Part shown: piece after piece, positions 16,833 through 25,257 of the stretch | How positions within the stretch are numbered: position 1 is the first letter of the stretch | Layout of the letters: every line of letters begins with the position of its first letter | Assembly: GCA_959602045.1 (NCBI GenBank) | Contig: CAUGRT010000031.1 | Coordinates: 1 to 33,610 of the forward strand | Direction of reading: 5' to 3' | DNA: 33,610 nt | DNA from: an uncultured Clostridia bacterium | Lineage (GTDB): Bacteria > Bacillota > Clostridia > UBA1381 | Notes under the pieces: generated by a model | Told to the model about the DNA's origin: nothing | The model's input: the letters and a program-made list of their open reading frames with translations, nothing else | The model's database searches: none | Program-made: the position numbers and the translations under genes

Positions 16833-16861
16833 GTGACAAATATTATTATTTGTGGTAAGAT
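16833..16861 (+). promoter_or_regulatory. Promoter and palindromic operator candidate of the surface protein gene
   Basis: GTGACA (16833-16838), 17-nt spacer, TAAGAT (16856-16861) preceded by TGG (extended -10). A perfect 7-bp inverted repeat, ACAAATA / TATTTGT (16836-16842 and 16847-16853), covers the spacer and could be a repressor site. Confidence 0.6.
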
Positions 16862-16904
16862 ATAAGTTAGCAGATAACATCTGAAGAAGGAGCGATATTA
16901 TAAT

Positions 16905-18101
16905 ATGAAGAAAATATTTGCCATGATTATGTCAATAGCGATGCTGGCTTCGATTGCTTCAACGACATTTGCCGCAGGAGAGCTTTCAAGAGTATTTGTA
17001 TCGACATCAAAATCATCAAAATCAGTAAGTAAGACTTTCCCCTCAGGAGTGAAAGACACGATGGAAGAAGAGTCCATTCAGGACATGATGACTGAATTGA
17101 AGAATTTAACAGCGACAAAGGATGTTGTACAGGATATTACCATTAACAGTGTCAGTGCAACCTCTTTGCCGATCAATTATTGGATTAAGCTTGAATTACC
17201 AGGAAAGTCGGGATATTCTCAGGCGGGTACATATTCGGCAATTGATTATTATTCCTTAAAGGTAACGGACAGTGCCGGAAAGGTTCTTTATAATGATGAA
17301 ACTGCCAAGGCAAAAACAGGACAAACAACAAAGTCTGTTAATCTGGGTACATTGAATAACGATAAAAAGAGATCGGAAACAATGACTTATAAAGTTTATG
17401 TTTCGGTGAATCAAGACGTTAATGCTGCACAGTTGGCGGACAAACCTTCAGAGGTGACATGGAATCTTGCTTATACCGATGACAGTAAGCTGTTCGAAAC
17501 AACAACAGCTGTAAGCACGGCAGTTCCGGGATCGGTTGTGCCGGTACAGACTGACGCACCGAGAGTTACAGCAACGGCTTCTCCTGCAACCACAACGGCA
17601 CCTACCGGAACACCGGCAGCAAAGAAGATTGTTGTTTATGCAACAACGGATACCAATAAGAGTGAGTCCATTAAACCGGGTACTTATCGGTTGGTAGGAA
17701 GCGGTCATGCTGTGATTACAGACAGCACCGGCAGCAAGAAATCAGAATTTGATTTAAAGTCAGCTGAAAATACACAGGCTGTTACAACGCTGAAAGAGGG
17801 CGATGTACTGACGGTTACGGGCGACAGCAATGCTTATGTTCAGTTCAAGGCGCCGACAGCGACTGCTACGGTAAAGCCCAGTGCAACGGCAAAGGCAACT
17901 GTAAAGCCGACAGCGACAGCAAAGGCTACAAAGAAGCCGATAGCAACTGCGAAAACAACCGCAAAGCCGACCGCAACGGCAAAGACAAACCCGAAAACAG
18001 GCGATACGGCACCGATTGTCGGCGTATCGGTTCTGGCAATTATGGCTTTGGGTGTAGTTGTTTATATTGGCGTTACATCAAAGAAGAAAAAGAATAAATA
18101 A
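16905..18101 (+). CDS. NPKTG cell-wall-anchored surface protein
   Basis: A secreted protein of 398 aa. A signal peptide (residues 1-23, ending TTFA) is followed by a Ser/Lys-rich start, a beta-rich domain to about residue 200, then a low-complexity Thr/Ala/Pro linker, a second domain around 245-315, and a repetitive Lys/Thr/Ala/Pro stalk (units like TAKATVKP). It ends in a sorting signal: NPKTG (residues 362-366), a hydrophobic helix, and a basic tail. The class B sortase encoded 27 nt downstream is its likely anchor enzyme. The ATG has GGAG 12 nt upstream, a long spacing. Ligand and function are unknown. Confidence 0.85.
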   Translation: MKKIFAMIMSIAMLASIASTTFAAGELSRVFVSTSKSSKSVSKTFPSGVKDTMEEESIQDMMTELKNLTATKDVVQDITINSVSATSLPINYWIKLELPGKSGYSQAGTYSAIDYYSLKVTDSAGKVLYNDETAKAKTGQTTKSVNLGTLNNDKKRSETMTYKVYVSVNQDVNAAQLADKPSEVTWNLAYTDDSKLFETTTAVSTAVPGSVVPVQTDAPRVTATASPATTTAPTGTPAAKKIVVYATTDTNKSESIKPGTYRLVGSGHAVITDSTGSKKSEFDLKSAENTQAVTTLKEGDVLTVTGDSNAYVQFKAPTATATVKPSATAKATVKPTATAKATKKPIATAKTTAKPTATAKTNPKTGDTAPIVGVSVLAIMALGVVVYIGVTSKKKKNK

Positions 18102-18128
18102 CCCAAGGGTATATAGGGAAAGGAGAAG

Positions 18129-18944
18129 ATGAGTGTGAGCCTGTCAAAGCGAATCATCTTAATTCTTTCCCTTTGTATTTTTGTTGGCTGCGGCGTTTAT
18201 CTGGGGAAGTATTTTTACGAAAGCCATCAGGCACAAAAATCTCTTTCGGCATTGCAGGATATTGTGGAATCCGGAAATGCAAAAACGGATAAAAAAAGTG
18301 CTTTAACCGATGCGCAAGAACCGCAGAATGAGGAAGCCAAGGAAGTTCAGGAGAAGTATGCTCCGAACGGAATGCTCCAGGGGTATTATGACGCATATCA
18401 GAAAAATCATGATATGGTCGGTTGGATTAAAATATCGGGAACGAAGATTAATTATCCGGTCATGTATCGGCATGATAGCAACGAGTATTATCTTCACCGT
18501 AATTTCGATAAGGAATATCAGTATAGCGGATTACCGTTTTTGGATAGTCAGTGCGATTTAGCACTGCCAAGTGATAATTTGATTATTTATGCGCATAACA
18601 TGAAGGATGGTTCAATGTTTGCGTCTTTGTTGGATTATGAAGAAAAAAGCTTTTTCAAAGAACATCAGATTATTGATTTTGATACGAATTATCGGCGCGG
18701 AAAGTATCAGATTTTTGCGGTTTTCTCGACCAAGGTCGGCTCAAATCAAGAGTTTAAATATTATGAAAAAACAGAATTTGAAAATTACGAGGATTTTGAA
18801 GCTTATATAAACAGAGCAACCAAGCTATCTTTTTACGATACGGGAGTATCGGTAAGCTTCGGAGAACAGATTCTGACTTTATCGACCTGTTCCTATCATC
18901 GTTCGGATGAGAGAACGGTTGTCATGGCAAAGAAAATAGAATAG
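18129..18944 (+). CDS. Class B sortase
   Basis: A membrane-anchored transpeptidase of 271 aa that cleaves the sorting signal and joins the protein to the cell wall. It has an N-terminal signal anchor (residues 8-28) and a class B fold with GWIKISGTKINYPVMY and NLIIYAHNMKDGSMF. Catalytic residues are His156, Cys254 (LSTCSYH) and Arg262 (SDERTVVMAK). Either ATG 18129 or GTG 18135 could be the start; AGGAG at 18121-18125 is only 3 nt from the ATG but 9 nt from the GTG. Class B sortases usually take non-LPXTG motifs, fitting the neighbouring NPKTG protein. Confidence 0.9.
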   Translation: MSVSLSKRIILILSLCIFVGCGVYLGKYFYESHQAQKSLSALQDIVESGNAKTDKKSALTDAQEPQNEEAKEVQEKYAPNGMLQGYYDAYQKNHDMVGWIKISGTKINYPVMYRHDSNEYYLHRNFDKEYQYSGLPFLDSQCDLALPSDNLIIYAHNMKDGSMFASLLDYEEKSFFKEHQIIDFDTNYRRGKYQIFAVFSTKVGSNQEFKYYEKTEFENYEDFEAYINRATKLSFYDTGVSVSFGEQILTLSTCSYHRSDERTVVMAKKIE

Positions 18945-18974
18945 CAAGGGGCTGAAACATGCCCCACAATATCC

Positions 18975-19049
18975 GCCCTCATAGTTAAGTGGATATAACA
19001 TGCCCCTCCTAAGGGCAAATCGCGCGTTCGACTCGCGCTGGGGGTGCCA
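18975..19049 (+). tRNA. tRNA-Arg (anticodon CCT)
   Basis: A full cloverleaf: acceptor GCCCTCA with TGGGGGT (two wobbles), D-stem GTTA/TAAC, anticodon stem TGCCC/GGGCA around CTCCTAA (CCT decodes AGG), a 4-nt variable loop, T-stem GCGCG/CGCGC with loop TTCGACT, discriminator G and encoded CCA. It lies 30 nt after the sortase and 39 nt before rhaB. A short hairpin GGGGC/GCCCC precedes it. Confidence 0.95.
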
Positions 19050-19088
19050 TTAAACTATAACATATAAAAAAAACAGAGGAGAGAGAAA

Positions 19089-20579
19089 ATGGGAAAGGTT
19101 TATAAGTTTTTAGCTTTTGATTTTGGTGCGTCATCGGGTCGGGCAATGCTTGCGACATTTGACGGGGAGAAAATCACATTGGAAGAGAAGCATCGTTTTT
19201 CAAATGATCCGGTAAATATTAACGGAGATCTGCATTGGGATGTACTGCGGCTTTTCTTTGAAATTAAGCAAGGAATTTTAAAGTGTGCTAATTCGGGTGA
19301 CCGCGACATTGACTGTATCGGAATTGATACATGGGGCGTGGATTATGGCTTACTGGACAAGAATGATAAGCTTTTGGGAAATCCGTATCATTATCGTGAT
19401 ACACGTACAGAGGGAATGTACGAGGAGGCCTTTAAGCGCGTACCGAAGGAAGAAATTTTTCAAAGTACCGGTATTGCCTTTAACTGGTTCAATACCTTAT
19501 TCCAGCTGTTGAGTGCAAAGCTTTCTGGCGAGGTAGCGTTGGAGCAGGCAAAGACGTTGCTTTTTATGCCGGATTTATTTAACTTCTTCCTAACGGGTGA
19601 GAAGAGAACGGAATATACCGTAGCTTCGACTGCTCAGTTATTTGACAGTGAAAAGCATGAGTGGGCAACGGGTATGATGGAGAAGATGGGGATTCCTACC
19701 GATATTTTCACCGATGTCGTTTATCCGAGTGAAAAGGTGGGAACTTTAAAACCGGAGTTAGCAGAGGAACTGGGTGTAGCACAGATTCCTGTGATTGCAG
19801 TTGCTTCGCATGATACCGGTTCCGCAGTGGCTTCTGTTCCGGTAGTAGATCAAAAAGACTTTATTTATATTTCTTCGGGAACCTGGTCACTGATGGGCGT
19901 GGAATTGGATAAGCCGAATATCAGCAAAGAAGCTTTAGAGTATAACTTCACAAACGAGGGCGGTGTCAATAAGACCATTCGTTTCTTGAAAAATATTATG
20001 GGCTTGTGGCTGATTCAAGAGTCCAGACGGCAGTGGGACAGAGAGGGCGAGCTGTTAAGCTTTGATGAACTGGAGCGCCAGGCAAATGCCGCAAAGCCGT
20101 TTGAAAGCTTGATTGATCCAGATTACCACGAATTTCAGACTCCGGGCAATATGCCGCAGAGAATCCGCAAGTATTGTGAAATGACCGGTCAAAAGGTTCC
20201 ACAGACAAAGGGCGAGGTTATTCGTTGTATTGCGCAGTCTTTAGCATTCCGGTATCGCTATACGATTGAGGGAATGGAGGCTGTGACAGGCAATACATAT
20301 CGTACCGTCAATATTGTCGGAGGCGGCATTAAGGATAAGATGATTTGTCAGTTTACCGCCAATGCAACAAAGCGCGTTGTCAATGCAGGCCCGGTTGAAG
20401 CAACCAGTATCGGAAACGTTCTGGTTCAGGCTATGGCGATGGGTGCTATCAAGGACTTGAACGAAGGCCGTAAGGTGGTTCGCAATTCCTTTGATATTGC
20501 AACCTATGAGCCGCAGGATAGCGAAGCGTGGGATGCAGCGTATGAAAATTGGAAGAAAATCATTGAAATGACAAAATAA
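19089..20579 (+). CDS. rhaB: Rhamnulokinase
   Basis: Phosphorylates L-rhamnulose at O1. The protein is a FGGY-type sugar kinase of 496 aa. Diagnostic stretches are AFDFGASSGRAMLATFDGEK at the start, CIGIDTWGVDYGLLD, FMPDLFNFFLTG, ASHDTGSAVASVP, YISSGTWSLMGVEL and VGGGIKDKMICQFTANA. AGGAG lies 7 nt before ATG 19089. rhaA and rhaD are not here, so the gene is an orphan next to a tRNA. There is no terminator between the two, so partial read-through is possible. Confidence 0.95.
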   Translation: MGKVYKFLAFDFGASSGRAMLATFDGEKITLEEKHRFSNDPVNINGDLHWDVLRLFFEIKQGILKCANSGDRDIDCIGIDTWGVDYGLLDKNDKLLGNPYHYRDTRTEGMYEEAFKRVPKEEIFQSTGIAFNWFNTLFQLLSAKLSGEVALEQAKTLLFMPDLFNFFLTGEKRTEYTVASTAQLFDSEKHEWATGMMEKMGIPTDIFTDVVYPSEKVGTLKPELAEELGVAQIPVIAVASHDTGSAVASVPVVDQKDFIYISSGTWSLMGVELDKPNISKEALEYNFTNEGGVNKTIRFLKNIMGLWLIQESRRQWDREGELLSFDELERQANAAKPFESLIDPDYHEFQTPGNMPQRIRKYCEMTGQKVPQTKGEVIRCIAQSLAFRYRYTIEGMEAVTGNTYRTVNIVGGGIKDKMICQFTANATKRVVNAGPVEATSIGNVLVQAMAMGAIKDLNEGRKVVRNSFDIATYEPQDSEAWDAAYENWKKIIEMTK

Positions 20580-20599
20580 ATTATCATATATCACAGAAG

Positions 20600-20630
20600 A
20601 ATCTCATAGTATTTACTATGAGATTTTTTT
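20600..20630 (+). terminator. Terminator after rhaB
   Basis: A perfect 12-bp stem (20600-20611 with 20614-20625, AATCTCATAGTA / TACTATGAGATT), loop TT, and a T-run to 20630. It ends 20 nt before the sipL start. Confidence 0.9.
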
Positions 20631-20650
20631 GTGAAAGGACGAAGCCTGAT

Positions 20651-22183
20651 ATGGAATTAATTAAGGAAAATATAAGAGTAAATGAGGCGATTTTAAATTC
20701 ATCAACGCAGAAAATGGTGGAGGGCGATATTATTGTTCCGGATACCAAGCCGGATATTTTAAAAATTTTGCAGGTGGATGCAGTTTCCTGCATTACCGAA
20801 AAGGAAATCTTCGATGGCGGCGTTCGTATAAAAGGACGAGTTGATTTGAAGATTCTGTACATACCGGACGCGGAAACGGAGTGTATTCAAGATATTCGCA
20901 CGACCTTTGATTTTGAGGAGGAGATTACCAATAAGCAGATTGATTTGGAGGATGCTGCGGTTATCAATAGCTCGGTAGAACGTGTAGAATTTTCTTTGAT
21001 CAACAGCCGTAAGCTGCGGATTCGGAGCGTTGTTGGGTTTGAATATGAAATCATTAAGGTTACCCCCATAGAAATTGCGGTGGATACCGATGAGGGAATG
21101 GAAATCAAGCGGCGTACCGTTACCATGCAGAATAGCGCAGGAATTTCAGAATTTTCATTTTTGATTCGCGACAGAGTGGCAGTGCCTGCTGGTCAAAGCT
21201 CATTTGGGGAAGTTTTGAAGGCGGATTACTGTATTCGTGATACAGAATATAAAACAATGACCGGGCGCGTGATGGCAAAGGGAAGTGTGGGAATCTGTAT
21301 TTTGTATACGGATGCCAATGGAAATATTGAGTTCTGTGAAAGTGAATTTCCGTTTACCGAGGTTTGGGATATGGAGGATGTCACGGAGGATTGTGAGTGT
21401 GATATTGAGTACCAGATTGATGAGGGCGAGCTGACGGTTGAGGAGGATACCGATGGGGATCCGAGAGAAGCGGCTGTATCCGTTACCATCACCGCGCAGG
21501 TGAAAGCAACCGAAGCGATTGAAATTGATATGATTGAGGATTGCTTTGCTCCGTATCAGAAAACGGAATTGGAGCGTGAAAGATTGACATTGGAGGAAAC
21601 CGCGGCAAGACCCTCCATGCAGAATACAGTGCGCGAGATCATCGAAATTCCCGATGGTGCGCCAGGAATCAGCAGTGTCTATAATGTCGTGACCAAGCCG
21701 TATATTACAAAGGCGGGATTGGAGCGCGACAAGCTGATTTGTGAGGGTAAAATTGAAGCGTGTATTTTATATGTTTCCGAAAACGCCGAGAATCCGGTTT
21801 ATAGCGTGAAACGGAATATTCCGTTTAGTTATAGCATGGATTGCGAAGCGGAGGGCGACGGACTGATTCCGAAGTTGAAAACGGAGATTAAGCATACCGG
21901 TTATAACTTGAATGCCGCCGGTGAGGTTGAGGTCAGATGTATTTTGTCGATTCACGCGGATGTGATTCGCAAACGTGAAATTAACATCATTGACTCGGTT
22001 GACATCGAAGAAAACGAGGCATGCAAGGAGAGTAAAATCGTTGTTTATTTTGTGCAGACCGGAGATAGTCTGTGGGAAATTGCAAAACGTTACGGCGTAC
22101 CGTGCGGAGCGATTTGTGAATTTAATGAATTGGGCGATGAAAAGCTCAATCCGGGAATGCGTCTGCTGATTCCGGGAAAATAA
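20651..22183 (+). CDS. sipL: SipL-like spore coat morphogenetic protein (DUF3794 + LysM)
   Basis: About 510 aa: an N-terminal region and tandem DUF3794/SPOCS-type domains (repeating EGDIIVPDTKPDILKILQVD, then KADYCIRDTEYKTMTGRVMAKG-like blocks), closed by a LysM domain (about residues 460-508: QTGDSLWEIAKRYGVPCGAIC). In Clostridioides difficile, SipL of this layout binds SpoIVA and is needed for coat localisation. The ATG at 20651 follows AAAGGA at 11-nt spacing. No sporulation promoter is obvious between the rhaB terminator and the start. Confidence 0.82.
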   Translation: MELIKENIRVNEAILNSSTQKMVEGDIIVPDTKPDILKILQVDAVSCITEKEIFDGGVRIKGRVDLKILYIPDAETECIQDIRTTFDFEEEITNKQIDLEDAAVINSSVERVEFSLINSRKLRIRSVVGFEYEIIKVTPIEIAVDTDEGMEIKRRTVTMQNSAGISEFSFLIRDRVAVPAGQSSFGEVLKADYCIRDTEYKTMTGRVMAKGSVGICILYTDANGNIEFCESEFPFTEVWDMEDVTEDCECDIEYQIDEGELTVEEDTDGDPREAAVSVTITAQVKATEAIEIDMIEDCFAPYQKTELERERLTLEETAARPSMQNTVREIIEIPDGAPGISSVYNVVTKPYITKAGLERDKLICEGKIEACILYVSENAENPVYSVKRNIPFSYSMDCEAEGDGLIPKLKTEIKHTGYNLNAAGEVEVRCILSIHADVIRKREINIIDSVDIEENEACKESKIVVYFVQTGDSLWEIAKRYGVPCGAICEFNELGDEKLNPGMRLLIPGK

Positions 22184-22189
22184 AAACCG

Positions 22190-22231
22190 AATGGGGAGCT
22201 GCCCAAACTGAATTAGGCGGCTCCCCATTTT
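22190..22231. terminator. Bidirectional terminator between sipL and uxaC
   Basis: A 14-bp stem with one wobble (22190-22203 with 22216-22229) around a 12-nt loop. TTTT follows on the plus strand and a T-rich stretch on the minus strand; it lies between convergent genes. Confidence 0.82.
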
Positions 22232-22235
22232 CACT

Positions 22236-23630
22236 TTATGAAAAAGCAAAGTATTCTACAGCGTTGTCATAACAGATTCCCTTGATGATTTTTTCGAGCG
22301 TGTCCGAATCATCCGCGAACTCGCCAGCTTCTACCCAGCCGCCGATCAGATTGCATAAAATTCTGCGAAAATACTCGTGGCGTGTGTAGGATAAAAAGCT
22401 TCTGGAGTCTGTCAGCATACCGACAAAATTCGGCAGTGAGCCTAAATTTGCAAGTGTACGTAATTGATTTTCCATGCCGTCGCGCTGATCGTTAAACCAC
22501 CATCCCGAACCAAACTGAATCTTGCTTTTGACCTCTCCGCTTTGGAAATTGCCAAGCATCGTTCCCAGAACGTAATTGTCCTTTGGATTGAGCGTATAGA
22601 GGATTGTTTTAGGAAGAACAGAGTCACGGTTCAGACTGTCAAGCAGTTTGGAGAGATTGACGGCAATCGCATAATCTGCAATCGAATCAAAGCCGGTATC
22701 CGGTCCAAGCTCGCGGAACATGACAGAATTGTTGTTGCGCAGTGCGCCGATGTGCAGCTGCATTGCCCAACCCTTTTCCGCGTACTTTTTACCGAGGTCA
22801 TAGAGCAATGTGGTCTTATAGGCGTCCGTTTCAGCCTTTGTAAGAGTTGCGCCGGCAAGCGCTTTTTTGAAAGATTTTTTAGCAGAGCCTTCCGTATAGG
22901 GAACGTAATCCAAAGCATGGTCGCTGATGCGGCATCCTTGTTCGTGGAAAAATTCAATACGGCTGTAAAGCGCTTCCACCAATGCCTTATAGGATTTAAT
23001 TTCCATGCCCGAAGCCTTTGCAAGGCGCTTAATATACGGTACAAAGCTGTCTTTTTCGATATTTAATGCCGGATCGGGACGAAATGCCGGAAGTACCTTT
23101 GCATGGATATGCCCCTTTTCACGGATTTTTTTATGATATTTTAAATCATCTACCGGATCATCAGTCGTGCAGATGTAGTTCACGTTGGAATGATTGATGA
23201 GATAGGAGGGAGTCATATGTACTTCATGGATATACTCATTTGCACGTTCGTAAATGGATTTTGCATTATCGGCGCGGATGACATCCGTGATGTTGAAGTA
23301 GCGGCTAAGCTCCAGATGTGTCCAATGATAGAGCGGATTTCCGATCGCATATTGCAGACAGGCGCAAAAAGCCTGAAACTTTTCTGCGCTGCGCTTGCTG
23401 CCGGTAATGTATTCTTCATTAATGCCGCATGAACGCATATACCGCCATTTGTAGTGGTCGCCCCCAAGAAGAAGCTCCGTAATATTTTTAAATTCCTTGT
23501 CCTCATAGATCGCTTTGGGACTGAGATGACAGTGATAGTCGCAAATCGGCATATCTTTGGCAAAATCGTTATATAGGCGAATTGCGGTTTCATTGTTTAG
23601 CATAAAGTTATCATCCGTAAATTTCTTCAT
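22236..23630 (-). CDS. uxaC: Glucuronate isomerase (uronate isomerase)
   Basis: Interconverts D-glucuronate/D-fructuronate and D-galacturonate/D-tagaturonate, an entry point for pectin and glucuronide sugars. 464 aa, the expected length. The amidohydrolase-like metal motif HCHLSP (YHCHLS) lies near residue 35, followed by GGDHYKWRYMRSCGI, the CTTDDPVDDL box and VLPAFRPDPALNIEK. AAAGGA precedes the ATG. No other uronate gene is close by. Confidence 0.95.
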   Translation of the reverse strand: MKKFTDDNFMLNNETAIRLYNDFAKDMPICDYHCHLSPKAIYEDKEFKNITELLLGGDHYKWRYMRSCGINEEYITGSKRSAEKFQAFCACLQYAIGNPLYHWTHLELSRYFNITDVIRADNAKSIYERANEYIHEVHMTPSYLINHSNVNYICTTDDPVDDLKYHKKIREKGHIHAKVLPAFRPDPALNIEKDSFVPYIKRLAKASGMEIKSYKALVEALYSRIEFFHEQGCRISDHALDYVPYTEGSAKKSFKKALAGATLTKAETDAYKTTLLYDLGKKYAEKGWAMQLHIGALRNNNSVMFRELGPDTGFDSIADYAIAVNLSKLLDSLNRDSVLPKTILYTLNPKDNYVLGTMLGNFQSGEVKSKIQFGSGWWFNDQRDGMENQLRTLANLGSLPNFVGMLTDSRSFLSYTRHEYFRRILCNLIGGWVEAGEFADDSDTLEKIIKGICYDNAVEYFAFS

Positions 23631-23674
23631 AATGAGTCCGTTCCTTTCTGTGATGTCGGTTCAGTGTACACGTT

Positions 23675-24124
23675 TTATAAATGCCGAATCAGAGCGATAA
23701 TAATGCCGAGAACCGCTCCTCCGACAACCTCGAATGGCGTGTGACCGAGCAGGGTTTTCAGCTGCTGATACGGCTCACCGTTTTCGGTAAGCTTCAGATA
23801 TTCAATCACCCGATTCAAGATATTCGCTTGTTTTCCGGCGTTTTGCCGCACTCCTGCCGCATCGTACATTACAATAAATGCCAATACGAAGCCGAGTGCA
23901 AATTCAAGGCTGTCAAAACCGTTTGTTAATCCAATTGCCGTTGCAAGCGAGGTGGTAAATGCCGAATGAGAGGACGGCATTCCGCCCGAACCCCAGAATC
24001 TTGTGAAATCCAAGCGTTTTTCCAAAATCCATGTAATCGGAATTTTCAGCAGCTGCGCAACAAACCATCCCAAAAGCGCCGTAATCAGCCATTGATTAGA
24101 CCATAATTGTTGAAAAATGTTCAT
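23675..24124 (-). CDS. Divergent PAP2 family protein (DUF212, YuiD-like)
   Basis: A small membrane protein, about 149 aa, with three or more hydrophobic segments. The conserved GSGGMPSSHSAFTTSLATAIG matches a divergent acid-phosphatase/vanadium-peroxidase family; the catalytic serine-histidine box SSHSA is present, and LLGHTPFEVVGGAVLGIII closes it. Its exact phosphatase substrate is unknown; undecaprenyl-type lipids are a guess. ATG 24124 has GGAG 6 nt upstream, inside the repeated hairpin module. An ATG at 24136 is less likely. Confidence 0.85.
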   Translation of the reverse strand: MNIFQQLWSNQWLITALLGWFVAQLLKIPITWILEKRLDFTRFWGSGGMPSSHSAFTTSLATAIGLTNGFDSLEFALGFVLAFIVMYDAAGVRQNAGKQANILNRVIEYLKLTENGEPYQQLKTLLGHTPFEVVGGAVLGIIIALIRHL

Positions 24125-24130
24125 AGAAAT

Positions 24131-24149
24131 CTCCATTCTGCCGCCGGCA
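24131..24149 (-). repeat. Hairpin plus Shine-Dalgarno module, copy C
   Basis: On the minus strand TGCC-GGC-GGCA forms a short hairpin, followed by GAATGGAG, the ribosome-binding site of the PAP2-like gene. GGCGGCAGAATGGAG is identical over 15 nt to the copy before ywlE. Confidence 0.55.
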
Positions 24150-24157
24150 AAGGTAAT

Positions 24158-25039
24158 TTAGGAGCGGCGGTTAATCAGGGTATCGGCAAGCCATTTTAAG
24201 AAATCCGCTTTGTCGCCGAAGCAGTCCAATGCCTGTTCTGCCTGTGTTGAATATGTTTTTACAAGCTGTTCGGATTTTTCAAGTCCCAGCAGCTTGACAT
24301 ATGTATTTTTTCCTTCCGCTTCATCCGATCCGATCGGCTTTCCGAGTTCTTCTTCCGTTCCGGTACAATCCAAAATATCATCCCGAATCTGAAAAGCAAC
24401 GCCTAACTTTGAGGCAAACTCATCTACCGCCTGAATTTCCGACTCCGACGCTCCGGCAAGCAATGCGCCGATAGTGCAGGAGGAGCGGATAATCGCTCCG
24501 GTTTTCAATAAGTGCAGATACTGAAGCTCTGACAGGTCAATGGATTTCCCCTCGCTTTCAATATCCACAACCTGACCGCCGATCATGCCCTCGGTTCCGG
24601 AGGAGGCGGCAAGCATTGAAACGGCAGACAACACACGGGATGAGGGAAGATTCTCAACGCTGGATACAATCTCAAACGCTTTATTGAGCAGTGCGTCACC
24701 GGCAAGAATCGCCATCGCTTCTCCAAATTTCTTGTGATTTGTAGGGATTCCGCGTCGCAGATCATCATTATCCATTGCCGGTAAATCGTCATGAATCAAA
24801 GAGTAGGTGTGAATCATTTCCATCGCACAGGCAAAGGGCAGAACAACCGCAGGATCACCTCCGCACATGCGCGCGGTTTCCAACATCAATACAGGCCGTA
24901 AGCGCTTTCCACCGGCATATAGGCTATATTCCATCGCTTCGTAGATTTTTTGCTGCGGATTCTCACTGTGCGTCATATATTTTCTCAACGCGTTGTTGAT
25001 TTCGGCAATATCGCCGTCAAGTCTGTTCTTCATTGACAT
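24158..25039 (-). CDS. ispA: Polyprenyl synthetase (farnesyl diphosphate synthase type)
   Basis: Condenses isopentenyl and allylic diphosphates to farnesyl or geranylgeranyl diphosphate. 293 aa. Both metal-binding motifs are present: HDDLPAMDNDD (residues 83-93) and RDDILD (about 219-224). AGGKRLRP binds substrate. The start ATG 25039 follows AGAGGA; it overlaps xseB by 23 nt. Chain length is not certain. It follows xseA-xseB, the order seen in many Firmicutes. Confidence 0.92.
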   Translation of the reverse strand: MSMKNRLDGDIAEINNALRKYMTHSENPQQKIYEAMEYSLYAGGKRLRPVLMLETARMCGGDPAVVLPFACAMEMIHTYSLIHDDLPAMDNDDLRRGIPTNHKKFGEAMAILAGDALLNKAFEIVSSVENLPSSRVLSAVSMLAASSGTEGMIGGQVVDIESEGKSIDLSELQYLHLLKTGAIIRSSCTIGALLAGASESEIQAVDEFASKLGVAFQIRDDILDCTGTEEELGKPIGSDEAEGKNTYVKLLGLEKSEQLVKTYSTQAEQALDCFGDKADFLKWLADTLINRRS

Positions 25040-25232
25040 CAAAATCCTCTTTCTCTCCATTAATTAATATTTTTACTTTCTTTTCTGCCTTGTCTAATTG
25101 CTCCTGGCAGCATTTTGTCAGCTTGATTCCTTGTTCAAACAGTGCGAGAGATTCGTCCAGAGAAATATCTCCGCGCTCTAACAGGCGCACCGTTTCTTCT
25201 AATTTTGTAATTTGTTCCTCAAATGTGGGCAT
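25017..25232 (-). CDS. xseB: Exodeoxyribonuclease VII small subunit
   Basis: A 71-aa helical subunit that partners XseA. Typical sequence is FEEQITKLEETVRLLERGDI followed by LDESLALFEQGIKLTKCC and an acidic tail. ATG 25232 was chosen because AAAGGA lies 9 nt upstream; an ATG at 25241 touches that site. xseA ends at 25258, 25 nt upstream, and the next gene overlaps its end. Confidence 0.93.
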   Translation of the reverse strand: MPTFEEQITKLEETVRLLERGDISLDESLALFEQGIKLTKCCQEQLDKAEKKVKILINGEKEDFDVNEEQT

Positions 25233-25257
25233 GGATTTCATTCCTTTCTTAATATAT

